Assembly (NCBI GenBank): GCA_036677425.1
Contig: JARFVT010000013.1
Span: forward strand, 1,426,001 to 1,490,000
Reading direction: 5' to 3'
Origin: JARFVT01 sp036677425
Lineage (GTDB): Bacteria > Pseudomonadota > Alphaproteobacteria > UBA8366 > Aestuariispiraceae
Length of the DNA stretch: 64,000 nt
Part shown: piece after piece, positions 26,773 through 35,656 of the stretch
Numbering within the stretch: the first letter of the stretch is position 1
Layout: each line of letters starts with the position of its first letter
Notes under the pieces: model-generated
What the model was told of the DNA's origin: nothing
Seen by the model: the letters and a program-made list of their open reading frames with translations, nothing else
The model's database searches: none
Position numbers and translations under genes: made by a program

Positions 26773-27030
26773 TTAGCTTTTAGCCGCATTATCTTTATTG
26801 GCCTCTTTGATTGCAGATACATCTGATTCAGGCGCATCTTCTTCAGATGAAATTTTCTTAGCTGCGACCTCTGCATCATCACTTGGCATTTCTTCTTTAA
26901 TGCCTTTTTTAAATGACTTTATGCCCTTACCAAAATCGCCCATTATACGTGAAATTTTACCGCCGCCGCCGAAAAGAACAACAACAACAGCCAAAACAAT
27001 AAGCCAATGCCATATACTAAAACTACCCAT
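26773..27030 (-). CDS. tatA: Twin-arginine translocase subunit TatA
   Basis: Pore-forming Tat subunit. MGSFSIWHWLIVLAVVVVLF gives the membrane helix, followed by the FGxGK-type hinge (GGGGKISRIMGDFGKGIKSFKKGIKEE). The frame is open upstream to 27120, but the family begins at MGSFSIWHW, so ATG 27030 (or 27039, MQLMGSF) is chosen; GGGA lies about 8 nt ahead of 27030. The C-terminal tail is Ala/Glu/Asp-rich. First gene of the minus-strand tatABC-serS-pcm-nlpD run. Confidence 0.93.
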   Translation of the reverse strand: MGSFSIWHWLIVLAVVVVLFGGGGKISRIMGDFGKGIKSFKKGIKEEMPSDDAEVAAKKISSEEDAPESDVSAIKEANKDNAAKS

Positions 27031-27191
27031 TAATTGCATCCCATAAGTTATACCGCCATAATAAAACGGTGGGGTTATATATTTGACAGGGATAATTACA
27101 GAATCAAGCCCTTGCTGCAATCACTATATAAATAGAAAGCATTACTTCTATAAAATAAAGTTATCATTTTGCATTGATTGAGCGATCTAAA

Positions 27192-28289
27192 TCATTTTTT
27201 TACTGGAAAAACAAATACTTGTCTATCATCCATGGCTAATTTAAAAATTCGCCCATCATCGCATTTAAATTTGCCAGAAACCCGCGCATGTAAATGTGTT
27301 TCAATTCCGCTTGTGGCGCAGGTACATAAATGAACAAGGCTTGTCCGCCCAAGAAAGCGCGAAGCCAAAACCGTAGCATAGCCATTACCAGTTGATGATT
27401 GCGGGCAATCTTCCAAACTAAGCCCTTCAGGGCGAATTATAACTTCGACCAATTCACCGTCATTAAAATCTATGGTATTTATTTGTCCAAGCGGCGTTTC
27501 GGCTTTACCATTTTTTACCATGGCAGATATATGATTAATTTCACCAAAAAATTCAGCAATGAATGCAGTTTTTGGCTTGAAATACAGCTCGTCTGGTGTG
27601 CCTATTTGTACGATTTTTCCATCCAACATAACGGCAATACGATCGGCCATATACATGGCTTCTTCCGCATCATGGGTAACCATCAATGCGGCAGCACCAA
27701 ATTTTTTCAAAATATGCAATGTATTATCGCGTATTTTATCACGCAATCTGGCATCAAGCCCTGAAAATGGTTCATCCATTAAAATTAAACTTGAATTCCG
27801 CGCCAATGCCCGCGCCAATGCGATACGCTGTTGTTGTCCACCCGATAACATATGTGGATAATGATTGCCATATTCACTCATGCCAACTTCATCAAGCATG
27901 TCAATAATTATTTTTTGACATTGTTTGCTGGGTAAATTTTTAATACCAAAGGCAATATTATCATTAATGGTTAAATGTGGGAATAACGCATAATCTTGAA
28001 AAACCAAACCAATATTGCGCTGTTCTGGTGGAAAAAACACATCATCGCCCGCAACCTTTTTCCCAGCAAAAAAAACTTCACCACTATTAGGCATCTCTAA
28101 GCCCGCCGCCACACGTAATGCTGTGGTTTTGCCGCAACCAGACGGGCCAAGCAAACAAACAACTTCACCTTGTCTAATTGTTATATTCAACCGTTTTAAT
28201 GCTGCAATATTACCATATGAATGGTTTATTTGACATAATTCTAATGCATTATTTTGCATATCATTTATATTATTATTATTTACTATCAT
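27192..28289 (-). CDS. ABC transporter ATP-binding protein, FbpC/PotA-like
   Basis: A 365-aa import-type ATPase. Walker A LGPSGCGKTTALR, Q-loop LVFQDYALFPHL, signature LSGGQQQRIALARALA, Walker B LILMDEPFSGLDARLRD and the switch His in VTHDAEEAMYMAD are intact. The C-terminal TOBE-like region (GFLGRTSLVHL type, here ASRFLGRTSLVH) is that of Fe(III)/spermidine/putrescine/thiamine uptake ATPases; FbpC for iron is the closest fit by eye. No permease or binding protein is in the window, so it must pair with partners elsewhere. Confidence 0.87.
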   Translation of the reverse strand: MIVNNNNINDMQNNALELCQINHSYGNIAALKRLNITIRQGEVVCLLGPSGCGKTTALRVAAGLEMPNSGEVFFAGKKVAGDDVFFPPEQRNIGLVFQDYALFPHLTINDNIAFGIKNLPSKQCQKIIIDMLDEVGMSEYGNHYPHMLSGGQQQRIALARALARNSSLILMDEPFSGLDARLRDKIRDNTLHILKKFGAAALMVTHDAEEAMYMADRIAVMLDGKIVQIGTPDELYFKPKTAFIAEFFGEINHISAMVKNGKAETPLGQINTIDFNDGELVEVIIRPEGLSLEDCPQSSTGNGYATVLASRFLGRTSLVHLCTCATSGIETHLHARVSGKFKCDDGRIFKLAMDDRQVFVFPVKK

Positions 28290-28397
28290 GAATTAATCTT
28301 ATATTAATAATCAATCGCAAGTACAAGTTAAAGTTTCAAGCCAATTTCAATGAGTGATGCCTGAATAAATATCAAAAATATATTGTTACTATATATT

Positions 28398-28826
28398 CTA
28401 TCGTTGAATTTTTGTTGATAAAATTATCGAAGACATGGTATCTTGAACGCCATCAATTTGGCCTATTTTATCAATTATTTCATCTAAATTCATAACATTA
28501 CCTGCCGATATTAAGGCCGATAGATCAAATGCTCCGCTGATTGAATATAGGGAAATTAGCTCAGTAAATAATGCCAACTGCCTTTCCACATCGATACGTT
28601 TTATCGGTGGTGATTTTATCAGAACAAATGCCTGCACGCGATTATTTAAATATTGATCGGATAATCGCAAACTGTAACCAGCAATAACACCGTTATTTTC
28701 AAGTTTGCTTAACCGCATTTGTGCGGCGGTTCGTGATAGATTTAATTTTCGCGCAATATCAGCAACTGAAATTCGTGAATTTTCCCGTAGAATTGATAAT
28801 AAATGCTCGTCTTTTTCTGAAATCAT
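28398..28826 (-). CDS. Lrp/AsnC-family transcriptional regulator
   Basis: A 142-aa regulator. The N-terminal helix-turn-helix covers about residues 4-48 (ISVADIARKLNLSRTAAQMR), followed by the ligand-binding RAM/AsnC domain (about 65-140; AFVLIKSPPIKRIDVE, SGAFDLSALISAGNV). It is divergent from the saccharopine-dehydrogenase-like gene with a 175-nt intergenic region, the usual position of an Lrp regulator relative to its target, so control of that gene (perhaps by lysine) is likely. This is inference. Confidence 0.9.
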   Translation of the reverse strand: MISEKDEHLLSILRENSRISVADIARKLNLSRTAAQMRLSKLENNGVIAGYSLRLSDQYLNNRVQAFVLIKSPPIKRIDVERQLALFTELISLYSISGAFDLSALISAGNVMNLDEIIDKIGQIDGVQDTMSSIILSTKIQR

Positions 28827-29001
28827 ACTATTTCCTAACTAACAATATATTTGAATATGTTACTTTATAACTATAAAAAGTGAATTTAACTATATAAAAA
28901 CATAATAAAAGCTATATCGTAAATTTATTTTATCTATCAAACCTGTTGTAATGGTTATGATCTTTAAACCATAAAATAATTTAAATATTAAGGAAATATC
29001 A

Positions 29002-30069
29002 ATGATTTTTAAAAAAATAGCCGTATTGGGATTAGGTAAAATCGGCAGCCTTGCCGCAACATTATTACATCAAAGCGGGTTTGAAGTAACGGGGCTTGAT
29101 GCAAAATTACCAAACAAATCATTCCCATTTTCAACTAGCAAGCTTGATTTATCGTCAAATAGCAATCTAGATGATATTTTCAAACCATTTGATGCAGTCC
29201 TATCATGCTTGCCATATCATCTTAATATTGAAATCGCCAAATGCGCCCATGATTTAGGCTTGCATTATTTTGATTTAACCGAAGATGTGCCAACAACCAA
29301 TGCAATTTTAGAATTAAGCAAAACTGCAAAGGCTATAATGGCACCACAATGTGGCTTGGCCCCCGGTTTCATTGGTATAGTTGGGGCGCATTTAGCCGAA
29401 CAATTTGACGATATAAGGGCAATAAAATTGCGTGTCGGCGCATTGCCACAACATCCAACAGGCGATCTTGGCTATGCCTTTAACTGGTCACCAGAAGGTG
29501 TGGTTAATGAATATTTAAATGATTGCGAAGTCATCGAAAACGGGGTTCGCAAGATGGTATCGCCGATGGAATGGCAGGAAACTATCTTCATCAATGGCAT
29601 GAAATTAGAAGCATTCACCACATCGGGTGGGCTTGGCACAATGTGCGATACATATAAGGGGAGAGCGCAAAATCTTGATTATAAAACCATGCGTTATCCT
29701 GGCCATGTCAAATTGATGAATTTCTTTTTTCATGACCTTTTAATGCGCGAAGATAGAAAAAAAGCAGGTGAAATTCTAACCAATGCCAAGCCACCCGTTG
29801 ATGATGATGTGGTTTATGTCCATGCCGCAGCCGAGGGCATTATTGATGGCAATTTGCAAAGAAAAGAATTTGTCCGTGCATATTATCCATTGGAAATAGC
29901 AGGCGAAATGCGTACTGCAATTTCATGGACAACATCGGCATCTGTTAGCGCAATAATTGAAATGGTCGCCAATGGCATGTTACCGGAAAAAGGATTTGTA
30001 ATGCAGGAAAAAATTCCATTAGACAATTTCCTTAAAACCACAAATGGCGCGCTATACGGACAAAAATAA
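29002..30069 (+). CDS. Saccharopine dehydrogenase-family protein, lysine 6-dehydrogenase-like
   Basis: A 355-aa NAD(P)-dependent enzyme. A Rossmann GLGKIGSLAATLL motif begins at about residue 9. The catalytic domain includes CLPYHLNIEIAKCAHDLG, YFDLTEDVPTT, MAPQCGLAPGFIGIVGAHL and TSGGLGTMCDTYKGR, features of the saccharopine dehydrogenase/lysine-dehydrogenase group. Likely role is a step in lysine catabolism, but homologues with other amino-acid substrates exist. AAGGA sits 10 nt before ATG 29002. It is divergent from an Lrp-type regulator and followed by a hairpin terminator at 30101. Confidence 0.85.
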   Translation: MIFKKIAVLGLGKIGSLAATLLHQSGFEVTGLDAKLPNKSFPFSTSKLDLSSNSNLDDIFKPFDAVLSCLPYHLNIEIAKCAHDLGLHYFDLTEDVPTTNAILELSKTAKAIMAPQCGLAPGFIGIVGAHLAEQFDDIRAIKLRVGALPQHPTGDLGYAFNWSPEGVVNEYLNDCEVIENGVRKMVSPMEWQETIFINGMKLEAFTTSGGLGTMCDTYKGRAQNLDYKTMRYPGHVKLMNFFFHDLLMREDRKKAGEILTNAKPPVDDDVVYVHAAAEGIIDGNLQRKEFVRAYYPLEIAGEMRTAISWTTSASVSAIIEMVANGMLPEKGFVMQEKIPLDNFLKTTNGALYGQK

Positions 30070-30100
30070 TAAAAATTAAATTTTAAACTCTGAAAATAAA

Positions 30101-30131
30101 AGAAGGTCGGGCTATCATGGCTCGACCTTCT
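30101..30131. terminator. Bidirectional terminator hairpin
   Basis: AGAAGGTCGGGC and GCTCGACCTTCT form a 12-bp stem with one G-T pair around a 7-nt loop. It lies between the convergent saccharopine-dehydrogenase-like gene and the epimerase. On the minus strand the stem is followed by TTTATTTTC, a usable U-tract; on the plus strand the tract is weaker (TAAATATTT). Confidence 0.8.
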
Positions 30132-30247
30132 AAATATTTACTTATAACTATTTAAAATTCGTGGAGCGACTTCAAATATTTGATAAGCAAATAATTCATT
30201 AAATTTATTTTCTTACAATCATTAATATTAAACCCTACCATAATGGT

Positions 30248-30266
30248 CAAGCTTATTATAAGCTTG
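30248..30266. terminator. Small hairpin after the epimerase gene
   Basis: CAAGCTTA and TAAGCTTG pair perfectly around TTA, immediately downstream of the epimerase stop codon (minus strand). There is no T-run, so this is at most a minor element; the hairpin at 30101 looks like the true terminator. Confidence 0.3.
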
Positions 30267-30272
30267 TATATA

Positions 30273-31259
30273 TTAATCCATATTATGATATTTACGATAC
30301 CAGTTAACAAAATTTGGAATGCCGTCTTTTAATGCGGTCTTAGGTGCAAAGCCAAGATCATTTTCTATCGGCGTTATATCGGCCATTGTTGACTTAACAT
30401 CGCCTTGTTGCATTGGTAAAAAATTAATTTTTGCTTTATGATTAGTCGATTTTTCAATTAGCCCAATCATATCCATTAATTCTTCTGGATGGTTATTACC
30501 AATATTATAAACTAGATGCGGTGCATCTTCGCCATTATCAATTGGTGGGTTATCCAAACATTTAATAACCCCATCGGCAATATCGTCAATATATGTGAAA
30601 TCCCGTTGCATATCGCCATTATTAAACACAGGAATAGCATCACCAGCAAATATTTTTTTGGTGAAAATATAAGCCGCCATATCGGGCCTGCCCCAAGGGC
30701 CATATACGGTAAAAAACCGTAATCCCGTTTGTGGAATACGAAATAAATGGGCGTATGAATGACCAATTAATTCATTAGATTTTTTTGTCGCTGCATAAAG
30801 CGATACAGGGCTATCGACCTTATCATCGGTTGAAAATGGTATTTTTTTATTACCGCCATAAACGCTAGATGACGAGGCATAGACAAAATGTTTAAAACCA
30901 TTACCCTTACGTCTTGCCATTTCCAATATATTTAAATAACCAACTATATTTGATTGAATATAGGCATGCGGATTTTCCAGCGAATATCGCACCCCTGCTT
31001 GTGCTGCTAAATTTATAATGCGATCAATTTTTGGATATTTAACGAATATTTTTTTTAATGCAGCAATATCAGAAATATCTATTTTCTCAAATTTAAAGCC
31101 ATTATTACAAGTCAGTCGCGCCAATCTTGCATATTTAAGATTAACATCATAATAATCATTCATATTATCAATGCCAATGATCTTTTCACCGCGCGCCAAT
31201 AATATTTGCGCCACATGCATTCCAATAAATCCCGCCGCACCAGTTATTAATATGCACAT
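30273..31259 (-). CDS. NAD-dependent epimerase, UDP-glucuronate 4-epimerase-like
   Basis: A 328-aa short-chain dehydrogenase-fold nucleotide-sugar epimerase. The NAD-binding ITGAAGFIGMHVAQ is at the N-terminus, followed by GIDNMNDYYDVNLK, typical of UDP-glucuronate 4-epimerases (CapI/LspL group), SSSSVYG and the catalytic Tyr-Lys pair in SLYAATKKSNE. Converts UDP-glucuronate to UDP-galacturonate, feeding lipopolysaccharide or capsule. It stands alone here without other polysaccharide genes. Confidence 0.88.
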   Translation of the reverse strand: MCILITGAAGFIGMHVAQILLARGEKIIGIDNMNDYYDVNLKYARLARLTCNNGFKFEKIDISDIAALKKIFVKYPKIDRIINLAAQAGVRYSLENPHAYIQSNIVGYLNILEMARRKGNGFKHFVYASSSSVYGGNKKIPFSTDDKVDSPVSLYAATKKSNELIGHSYAHLFRIPQTGLRFFTVYGPWGRPDMAAYIFTKKIFAGDAIPVFNNGDMQRDFTYIDDIADGVIKCLDNPPIDNGEDAPHLVYNIGNNHPEELMDMIGLIEKSTNHKAKINFLPMQQGDVKSTMADITPIENDLGFAPKTALKDGIPNFVNWYRKYHNMD

Positions 31260-31598
31260 ATTATGTTATCCTAAAAAATATTAAATTGCTGATTAATTGA
31301 TAATTTTACATTTTAAAAATATATAGCCATTACTATATAATATTGCAACTTTAGCCTAAAATAACCACTGCAATATTTACGCAGTGATTAAAATATAGCT
31401 ATATTTCTTATTCACGCGAACTATTGAAATAATATTACTGTTAATTACATGCCAAATAAATATGCTTTCAAAATTTGTAAATATATAATTATCATTTGAT
31501 ATTTAGGTCAGCAATGTTAACCTATTATTGAAATAATATTACAATAACTAAAAAATTAAATATAAATTAAAATATTTATAACATCTGGGAGGCATATA
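31260..31598. promoter_or_regulatory. 339-nt divergent intergenic region with repeats
   Basis: The region between the epimerase (-) and the indolepyruvate oxidoreductase gene (+) has no open frame I can support. It holds a 16-bp palindrome (AAATATAGCTATATTT, 31391-31406), a short inverted repeat (CACTGC 31366-31371, GCAGTG 31381-31386) and a 17-nt direct repeat (TATTGAAATAATATTAC) at 31422-31438 and 31526-31542. GGGAGG lies about 7 nt before ATG 31599. The repeats are possible operators. Confidence 0.4.
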
Positions 31599-34523
31599 AT
31601 GAAATTAGCCAAAGTAAATTTAGACGATAAATATAGCCTTGAAAATGGCCGAATTTATATCACAGGTACACAGGCCCTTGTACGTTTACCGATGTTACAA
31701 CGCCAACGTGATATGGTGGCAGGCCTTAATACGGCTGGTTTTATTTCTGGCTATCGTGGCTCACCTTTGGGTGCGCTTGACCAACAATTATGGCAAGCAA
31801 GTAAATTTCTTGATAAAAATAATATAAAATTCCAACCGGGTGTTAACGACGATTTAGCCGCAACCGCCATTTGGGGGACGCAACAATCGCAATTATTTAA
31901 TGACAGCATAGTCGATGGTGTTTTTGGCATCTGGTATGGTAAAGGCCCAGGTGTTGATCGAACGGGTGATGTTTTCAAACATGCCAATGCGGCGGGAACG
32001 TCAAAATATGGTGGTGTTTTGGCCTTGGCAGGTGATGACCATACCTGTAAATCATCCACATTAGCCCATCAATCAGAATATGCCTTTGTCGATGCAATGA
32101 TGCCAGTATTAGCACCATCAGGCGTGCAGGAATTTATTGACCTCGGCATTCATGGTTTCTCATTATCGCGTTATTCTGGGCTTTGGGTTGCATTTAAAAC
32201 AGTTGCCGAAAGCGTCGATTCGACGGCAAGCGTTTATATTGATCCACATCGGATGCAAATTAAATTACCAACAGATTTTCATATGCCAGATGGTGGTTTA
32301 AATATTCGCATCAATCATCCACCGTTAGAGCAAGAAGAATTATTGCATAAACATAAAATATACGCCGCCCTTGCCTATGCAAAGGCAAATAACCTTAATC
32401 ACACGATAATTAACAGCCCGAAACGACGCCTTGGGATTATTACTGCTGGTAAAAGCTATCTTGACTTACGCCAAGCATTAGATGATTTAGCCATCAGCGA
32501 TGATTACGCTAAGGAGCTTGGCATATCAATTTATAAGGTTGGCATGGTATGGCCGTTGGAGCGCGATGGCATCCGCCAATTTGCCGAAGGTCAAGACGAA
32601 ATATTAGTTGTCGAAGAAAAACGCGCCCTGATTGAGAATCAACTAAAAGAACAGCTTTATAATTGGCGGTCAGATGTGCGCCCACGTGTTGTTGGTAAAT
32701 TTGACGAGAATGGTAATTGGTTATTAACCAGCACAAACGAGCTAACCCCCGCCAATATTGCCCGCGTGTTGGTTCAACGGTTAAAAAATTTACCCAACTC
32801 AAAAATTACCAACATTAATGATAAAGATATATATGATAATGACAAATTTAATAATCGATTAGATTTTTTAGAGGCAAAAGAAAAATCACTGGAAACACAG
32901 ACTGCATCGATTAAACGCATACCATATTTTTGTTCGGGTTGCCCACATAATATATCGACAAAACTACCCGAAGGGTCACGCGCTTTGGCTGGTATAGGTT
33001 GCCATTATATGGTGCGTTGGATGGATCGTGAAACAAATTTATTCACACAAATGGGTGGCGAAGGCGTGCCATGGGTCGGCATGTCAAGCTTTTCAAAAAC
33101 CAACCATGTATTTGCTAATTTAGGCGATGGCACATATTTTCATTCTGGCCTGTTGGCATTTAGACAATCAGCCGCAAGCGGCGTTAATATTACCTATAAG
33201 ATTTTATATAATGATGCGGTTGCCATGACGGGCGGTCAGCCACATGACGGCAATATTAGCGTATCTTCAATTGCCCATCAAGTTACTGCTGAAGGTGCAA
33301 AAATGCTGGCTATTGTAACGGATGAACCAGAAAAATATGGCTCTGGCAGTATATTTCCTGCAGGCACAAAAATATATCATCGCCGCGATTTGGATAAGGT
33401 ACAACGGCAATTTCGTGAGGTAAAAGGCATCAGCGCAATCATTTATGATCAAACCTGTGCTGCAGAAAAACGTCGCAGACGCAAACGGGGAACTTTCCCT
33501 GACCCTGCAAAGCGAGTATTCATTAATGCAGCTGTTTGCGAAGGATGTGGCGATTGCGGTACGGCTTCCAACTGCATGTCAATATATCCAAAAGAAACCG
33601 AATATGGTCGTAAGCGCATGATTGACCAATCATCATGCAATAAAGATTACAGCTGTGTTGATGGCTTTTGCCCAAGCTTTATTACCATTCATGGCGGCAA
33701 GTTACGTAAAGACACTGCAGCAGGACAAGATAATATAAAAAAGAATGCAATCGACGATATATTTGCCAATATGCCCGAACCAAAATTACCAAATACCGAT
33801 AAACCATATGGTATTTTATTAACTGGTGTTGGTGGCACGGGTGTTGTTACCATCGCATCATTGCTTGGCATGGCGGCACATATTGAAAATAAAGGTATCA
33901 GTATATTAGATATGGCAGGGCTGGCGCAAAAAGGCGGTGCAGTAACAAGCCATATAAGAATTGCAAATAATCCCGAAGATATAAATGCGGTTCGAATTGC
34001 CGCTGGTGGCGCAAAATTATTGCTTGGTTGTGATATGGTGGTTGCGGCAAATTTCGATTCTCTTGCCAAGATTGAACATGGCTTTACCAAGGCGGTTATT
34101 AATATTCATGAAACCGTAACCAGTGATTTCACCAAGCAACCTGATTTTATGTTTCCAGCCGATGAAATTAAAAAATTAATTTCCGATGCAACTGGAAGTG
34201 AAAATGTAAATTTTGTTGAGGCAGGCGCAATCGCCACCGCATTAATGGGCGATTCAATTGCGACAAATTTATTCATGTTGGGATTTGCCTATCAAAAGAG
34301 TTTAATACCAATTTCAAAAGAAGCAATTTTCAAGGCAATTGAATTAAATGGAGTTGCCATGGATAACAATAAACAATCATTCATATGGGGTAGGCGTGGA
34401 GCATATGATATGGATAGCCTTGTCAAAATCATTGGCAAAGATAAGGCAAGCCCAAAACAGGCGATTAATATTGCCACCAGCCTTGATGATATTATTGAAA
34501 AAAGAATGATTGAGTTAGAATAA
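31599..34523 (+). CDS. Indolepyruvate:ferredoxin oxidoreductase, main part (cut by in-frame TAA)
   Basis: Fused alpha/beta-type oxidoreductase that oxidatively decarboxylates aryl pyruvates from aromatic amino acid breakdown. Order of regions: N-terminal PFOR-type domain (GYRGSPLGALDQQLW), Cys motif FCSGCPHN, the TPP site in NLGDGTYFHSG and GGQPHDGN, a ferredoxin-like Cys cluster (CEGCGDCGTASNC), and the gamma-type domain (LLTGVGGTGVVTIASL). The fused family is about 1,150-1,180 aa and ends in a DUF6537-type domain. Here a TAA at 34521-34523 stops the frame after 974 aa, and the rest continues in the same frame (next entry). Start supported by GGGAGG. Confidence 0.9.
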   Translation: MKLAKVNLDDKYSLENGRIYITGTQALVRLPMLQRQRDMVAGLNTAGFISGYRGSPLGALDQQLWQASKFLDKNNIKFQPGVNDDLAATAIWGTQQSQLFNDSIVDGVFGIWYGKGPGVDRTGDVFKHANAAGTSKYGGVLALAGDDHTCKSSTLAHQSEYAFVDAMMPVLAPSGVQEFIDLGIHGFSLSRYSGLWVAFKTVAESVDSTASVYIDPHRMQIKLPTDFHMPDGGLNIRINHPPLEQEELLHKHKIYAALAYAKANNLNHTIINSPKRRLGIITAGKSYLDLRQALDDLAISDDYAKELGISIYKVGMVWPLERDGIRQFAEGQDEILVVEEKRALIENQLKEQLYNWRSDVRPRVVGKFDENGNWLLTSTNELTPANIARVLVQRLKNLPNSKITNINDKDIYDNDKFNNRLDFLEAKEKSLETQTASIKRIPYFCSGCPHNISTKLPEGSRALAGIGCHYMVRWMDRETNLFTQMGGEGVPWVGMSSFSKTNHVFANLGDGTYFHSGLLAFRQSAASGVNITYKILYNDAVAMTGGQPHDGNISVSSIAHQVTAEGAKMLAIVTDEPEKYGSGSIFPAGTKIYHRRDLDKVQRQFREVKGISAIIYDQTCAAEKRRRRKRGTFPDPAKRVFINAAVCEGCGDCGTASNCMSIYPKETEYGRKRMIDQSSCNKDYSCVDGFCPSFITIHGGKLRKDTAAGQDNIKKNAIDDIFANMPEPKLPNTDKPYGILLTGVGGTGVVTIASLLGMAAHIENKGISILDMAGLAQKGGAVTSHIRIANNPEDINAVRIAAGGAKLLLGCDMVVAANFDSLAKIEHGFTKAVINIHETVTSDFTKQPDFMFPADEIKKLISDATGSENVNFVEAGAIATALMGDSIATNLFMLGFAYQKSLIPISKEAIFKAIELNGVAMDNNKQSFIWGRRGAYDMDSLVKIIGKDKASPKQAINIATSLDDIIEKRMIELE

Positions 34524-34538
34524 TATCAAAATATTGCA

Positions 34539-35114
34539 TTGGCAAATAAATATAAAAATATGATCAATAAAGTTGCCGCCATTGAAAAAAACATCACGAA
34601 TGACAGCGATTATTTAACTAAAGCCGTTGCTCGTTATTATTATAAAATACTGGCCTATAAAGATGAATATGAAGTTGCAAGGCTATATTCATCACCAGAG
34701 TTTAAACAAAATATAGCCGAACAATTTGAAGGTGATTATAAAATTCATTTCCATTTGGCAGCACCGTTCATTGCAAGACGTAATCTTGAAAATGGTCGTT
34801 TAATTAAAGGTGAGTTTGGCCCATATATGATGCGCGCATTTGGTATTTTAAAATATCTTAAATTCTTGCGTGGCACGGTTTTTGACGTTTTTTCATATAC
34901 CGATGAACGGTCGATGGAACGGCAATTAATCAAGGATTATGAAAAAAATATCAAAATATTATTGGCAGGACTTAACAAAGATAATCTGGCAACGGCGATA
35001 GAAATTGCAACCCTGCCCGAACATATCCGTGGTTTTGGTCATGTGAAGGAAAAACATATTGCCGATACGCATTTTAATGAGGTAAAATTATTGAATAAAT
35101 TTAATCAATGCTAA
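34539..35114 (+). CDS. Indolepyruvate:ferredoxin oxidoreductase, separated C-terminal domain
   Basis: This 191-aa frame is the DUF6537-type C-terminal domain that normally ends the fused enzyme: LTKAVARYYYKILAYKDEYE, FEGDYKIHFHLAAPF, KGEFGPYMMRAFGILKYLKF and LPEHIRGFGHVKEKH. It is in the same frame as the upstream gene, and the codons straight after the TAA (Tyr-Gln-Asn, then KYKNMINK) already align with the family. So one sense codon has become a stop. 974 + 191 aa gives the usual total. A TTG start at 34539 is possible but has no clear ribosome site. Treat as one gene with a nonsense codon. Confidence 0.85.
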   Translation: MANKYKNMINKVAAIEKNITNDSDYLTKAVARYYYKILAYKDEYEVARLYSSPEFKQNIAEQFEGDYKIHFHLAAPFIARRNLENGRLIKGEFGPYMMRAFGILKYLKFLRGTVFDVFSYTDERSMERQLIKDYEKNIKILLAGLNKDNLATAIEIATLPEHIRGFGHVKEKHIADTHFNEVKLLNKFNQC

Positions 35115-35143
35115 TATTTTACTTATATAGGGTGAATAAAGAA

Positions 35144-35656
35144 ATGAATTTAAAAAATATAAATTCTTTAATAGGTAAGGTTTTTTTAAGCCTTTCTCTT
35201 ATTCTACCAATATTAATGCCAAGCGTAGCATCATCTGAAAGGGTAAAGCTATATCCACTAAAAGATGTGGTTGCCTACGGCTATGTCAATAAATTAGGCG
35301 AATATATCATTAAACCGCTATTTGATAGAGCCAGTGTATTTCATAACAATGGATTGGCAGCTGTCGCAATGGATGGAAAGTCTGGCTATATTGACCGATC
35401 AGGGCAGTATATTATTAACCAGCAATTTGACGAGGCATATAGTTTTTATGATAACGGATTAGCTAAAGTGCAAATAAACGGTAGATTTGGAGTGATAAAT
35501 CAAACAGGTGCATGGATTCTAAAACCATTATTTAAGGACATAACTATATTGGATGAATTGATAAAAGTTGATTTTGGCGAATATGAAGGATATGCAGATT
35601 TAAACGGTAAATATTTAACCTTTAGTGAAACCGAAGTTTATAACGCCAATTTTTAA
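35144..35656 (+). CDS. WG-repeat protein with signal peptide, 3' end fused to guaD remnant
   Basis: About 170 aa from ATG 35144 (an earlier ATG at 35108 overlaps the preceding stop). A signal peptide is clear (VFLSLSLILPILMPSVASS). The mature part has WG (KWG-type) beta-hairpin repeats: YGYVNKLGEYIIKPLFDRA, GYIDRSGQYIINQQFDEA, FGVINQTGAWILKPLFKD, and a last unit GYADLNGKYL. The final residues (TFSETEVYNANF) no longer look like a WG unit; they resemble the TFP-x-E segment of guanine deaminase, whose decayed remainder follows in another frame. The 3' end is therefore probably a junction. Function of WG proteins is not known. Confidence 0.75.
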   Translation: MNLKNINSLIGKVFLSLSLILPILMPSVASSERVKLYPLKDVVAYGYVNKLGEYIIKPLFDRASVFHNNGLAAVAMDGKSGYIDRSGQYIINQQFDEAYSFYDNGLAKVQINGRFGVINQTGAWILKPLFKDITILDELIKVDFGEYEGYADLNGKYLTFSETEVYNANF

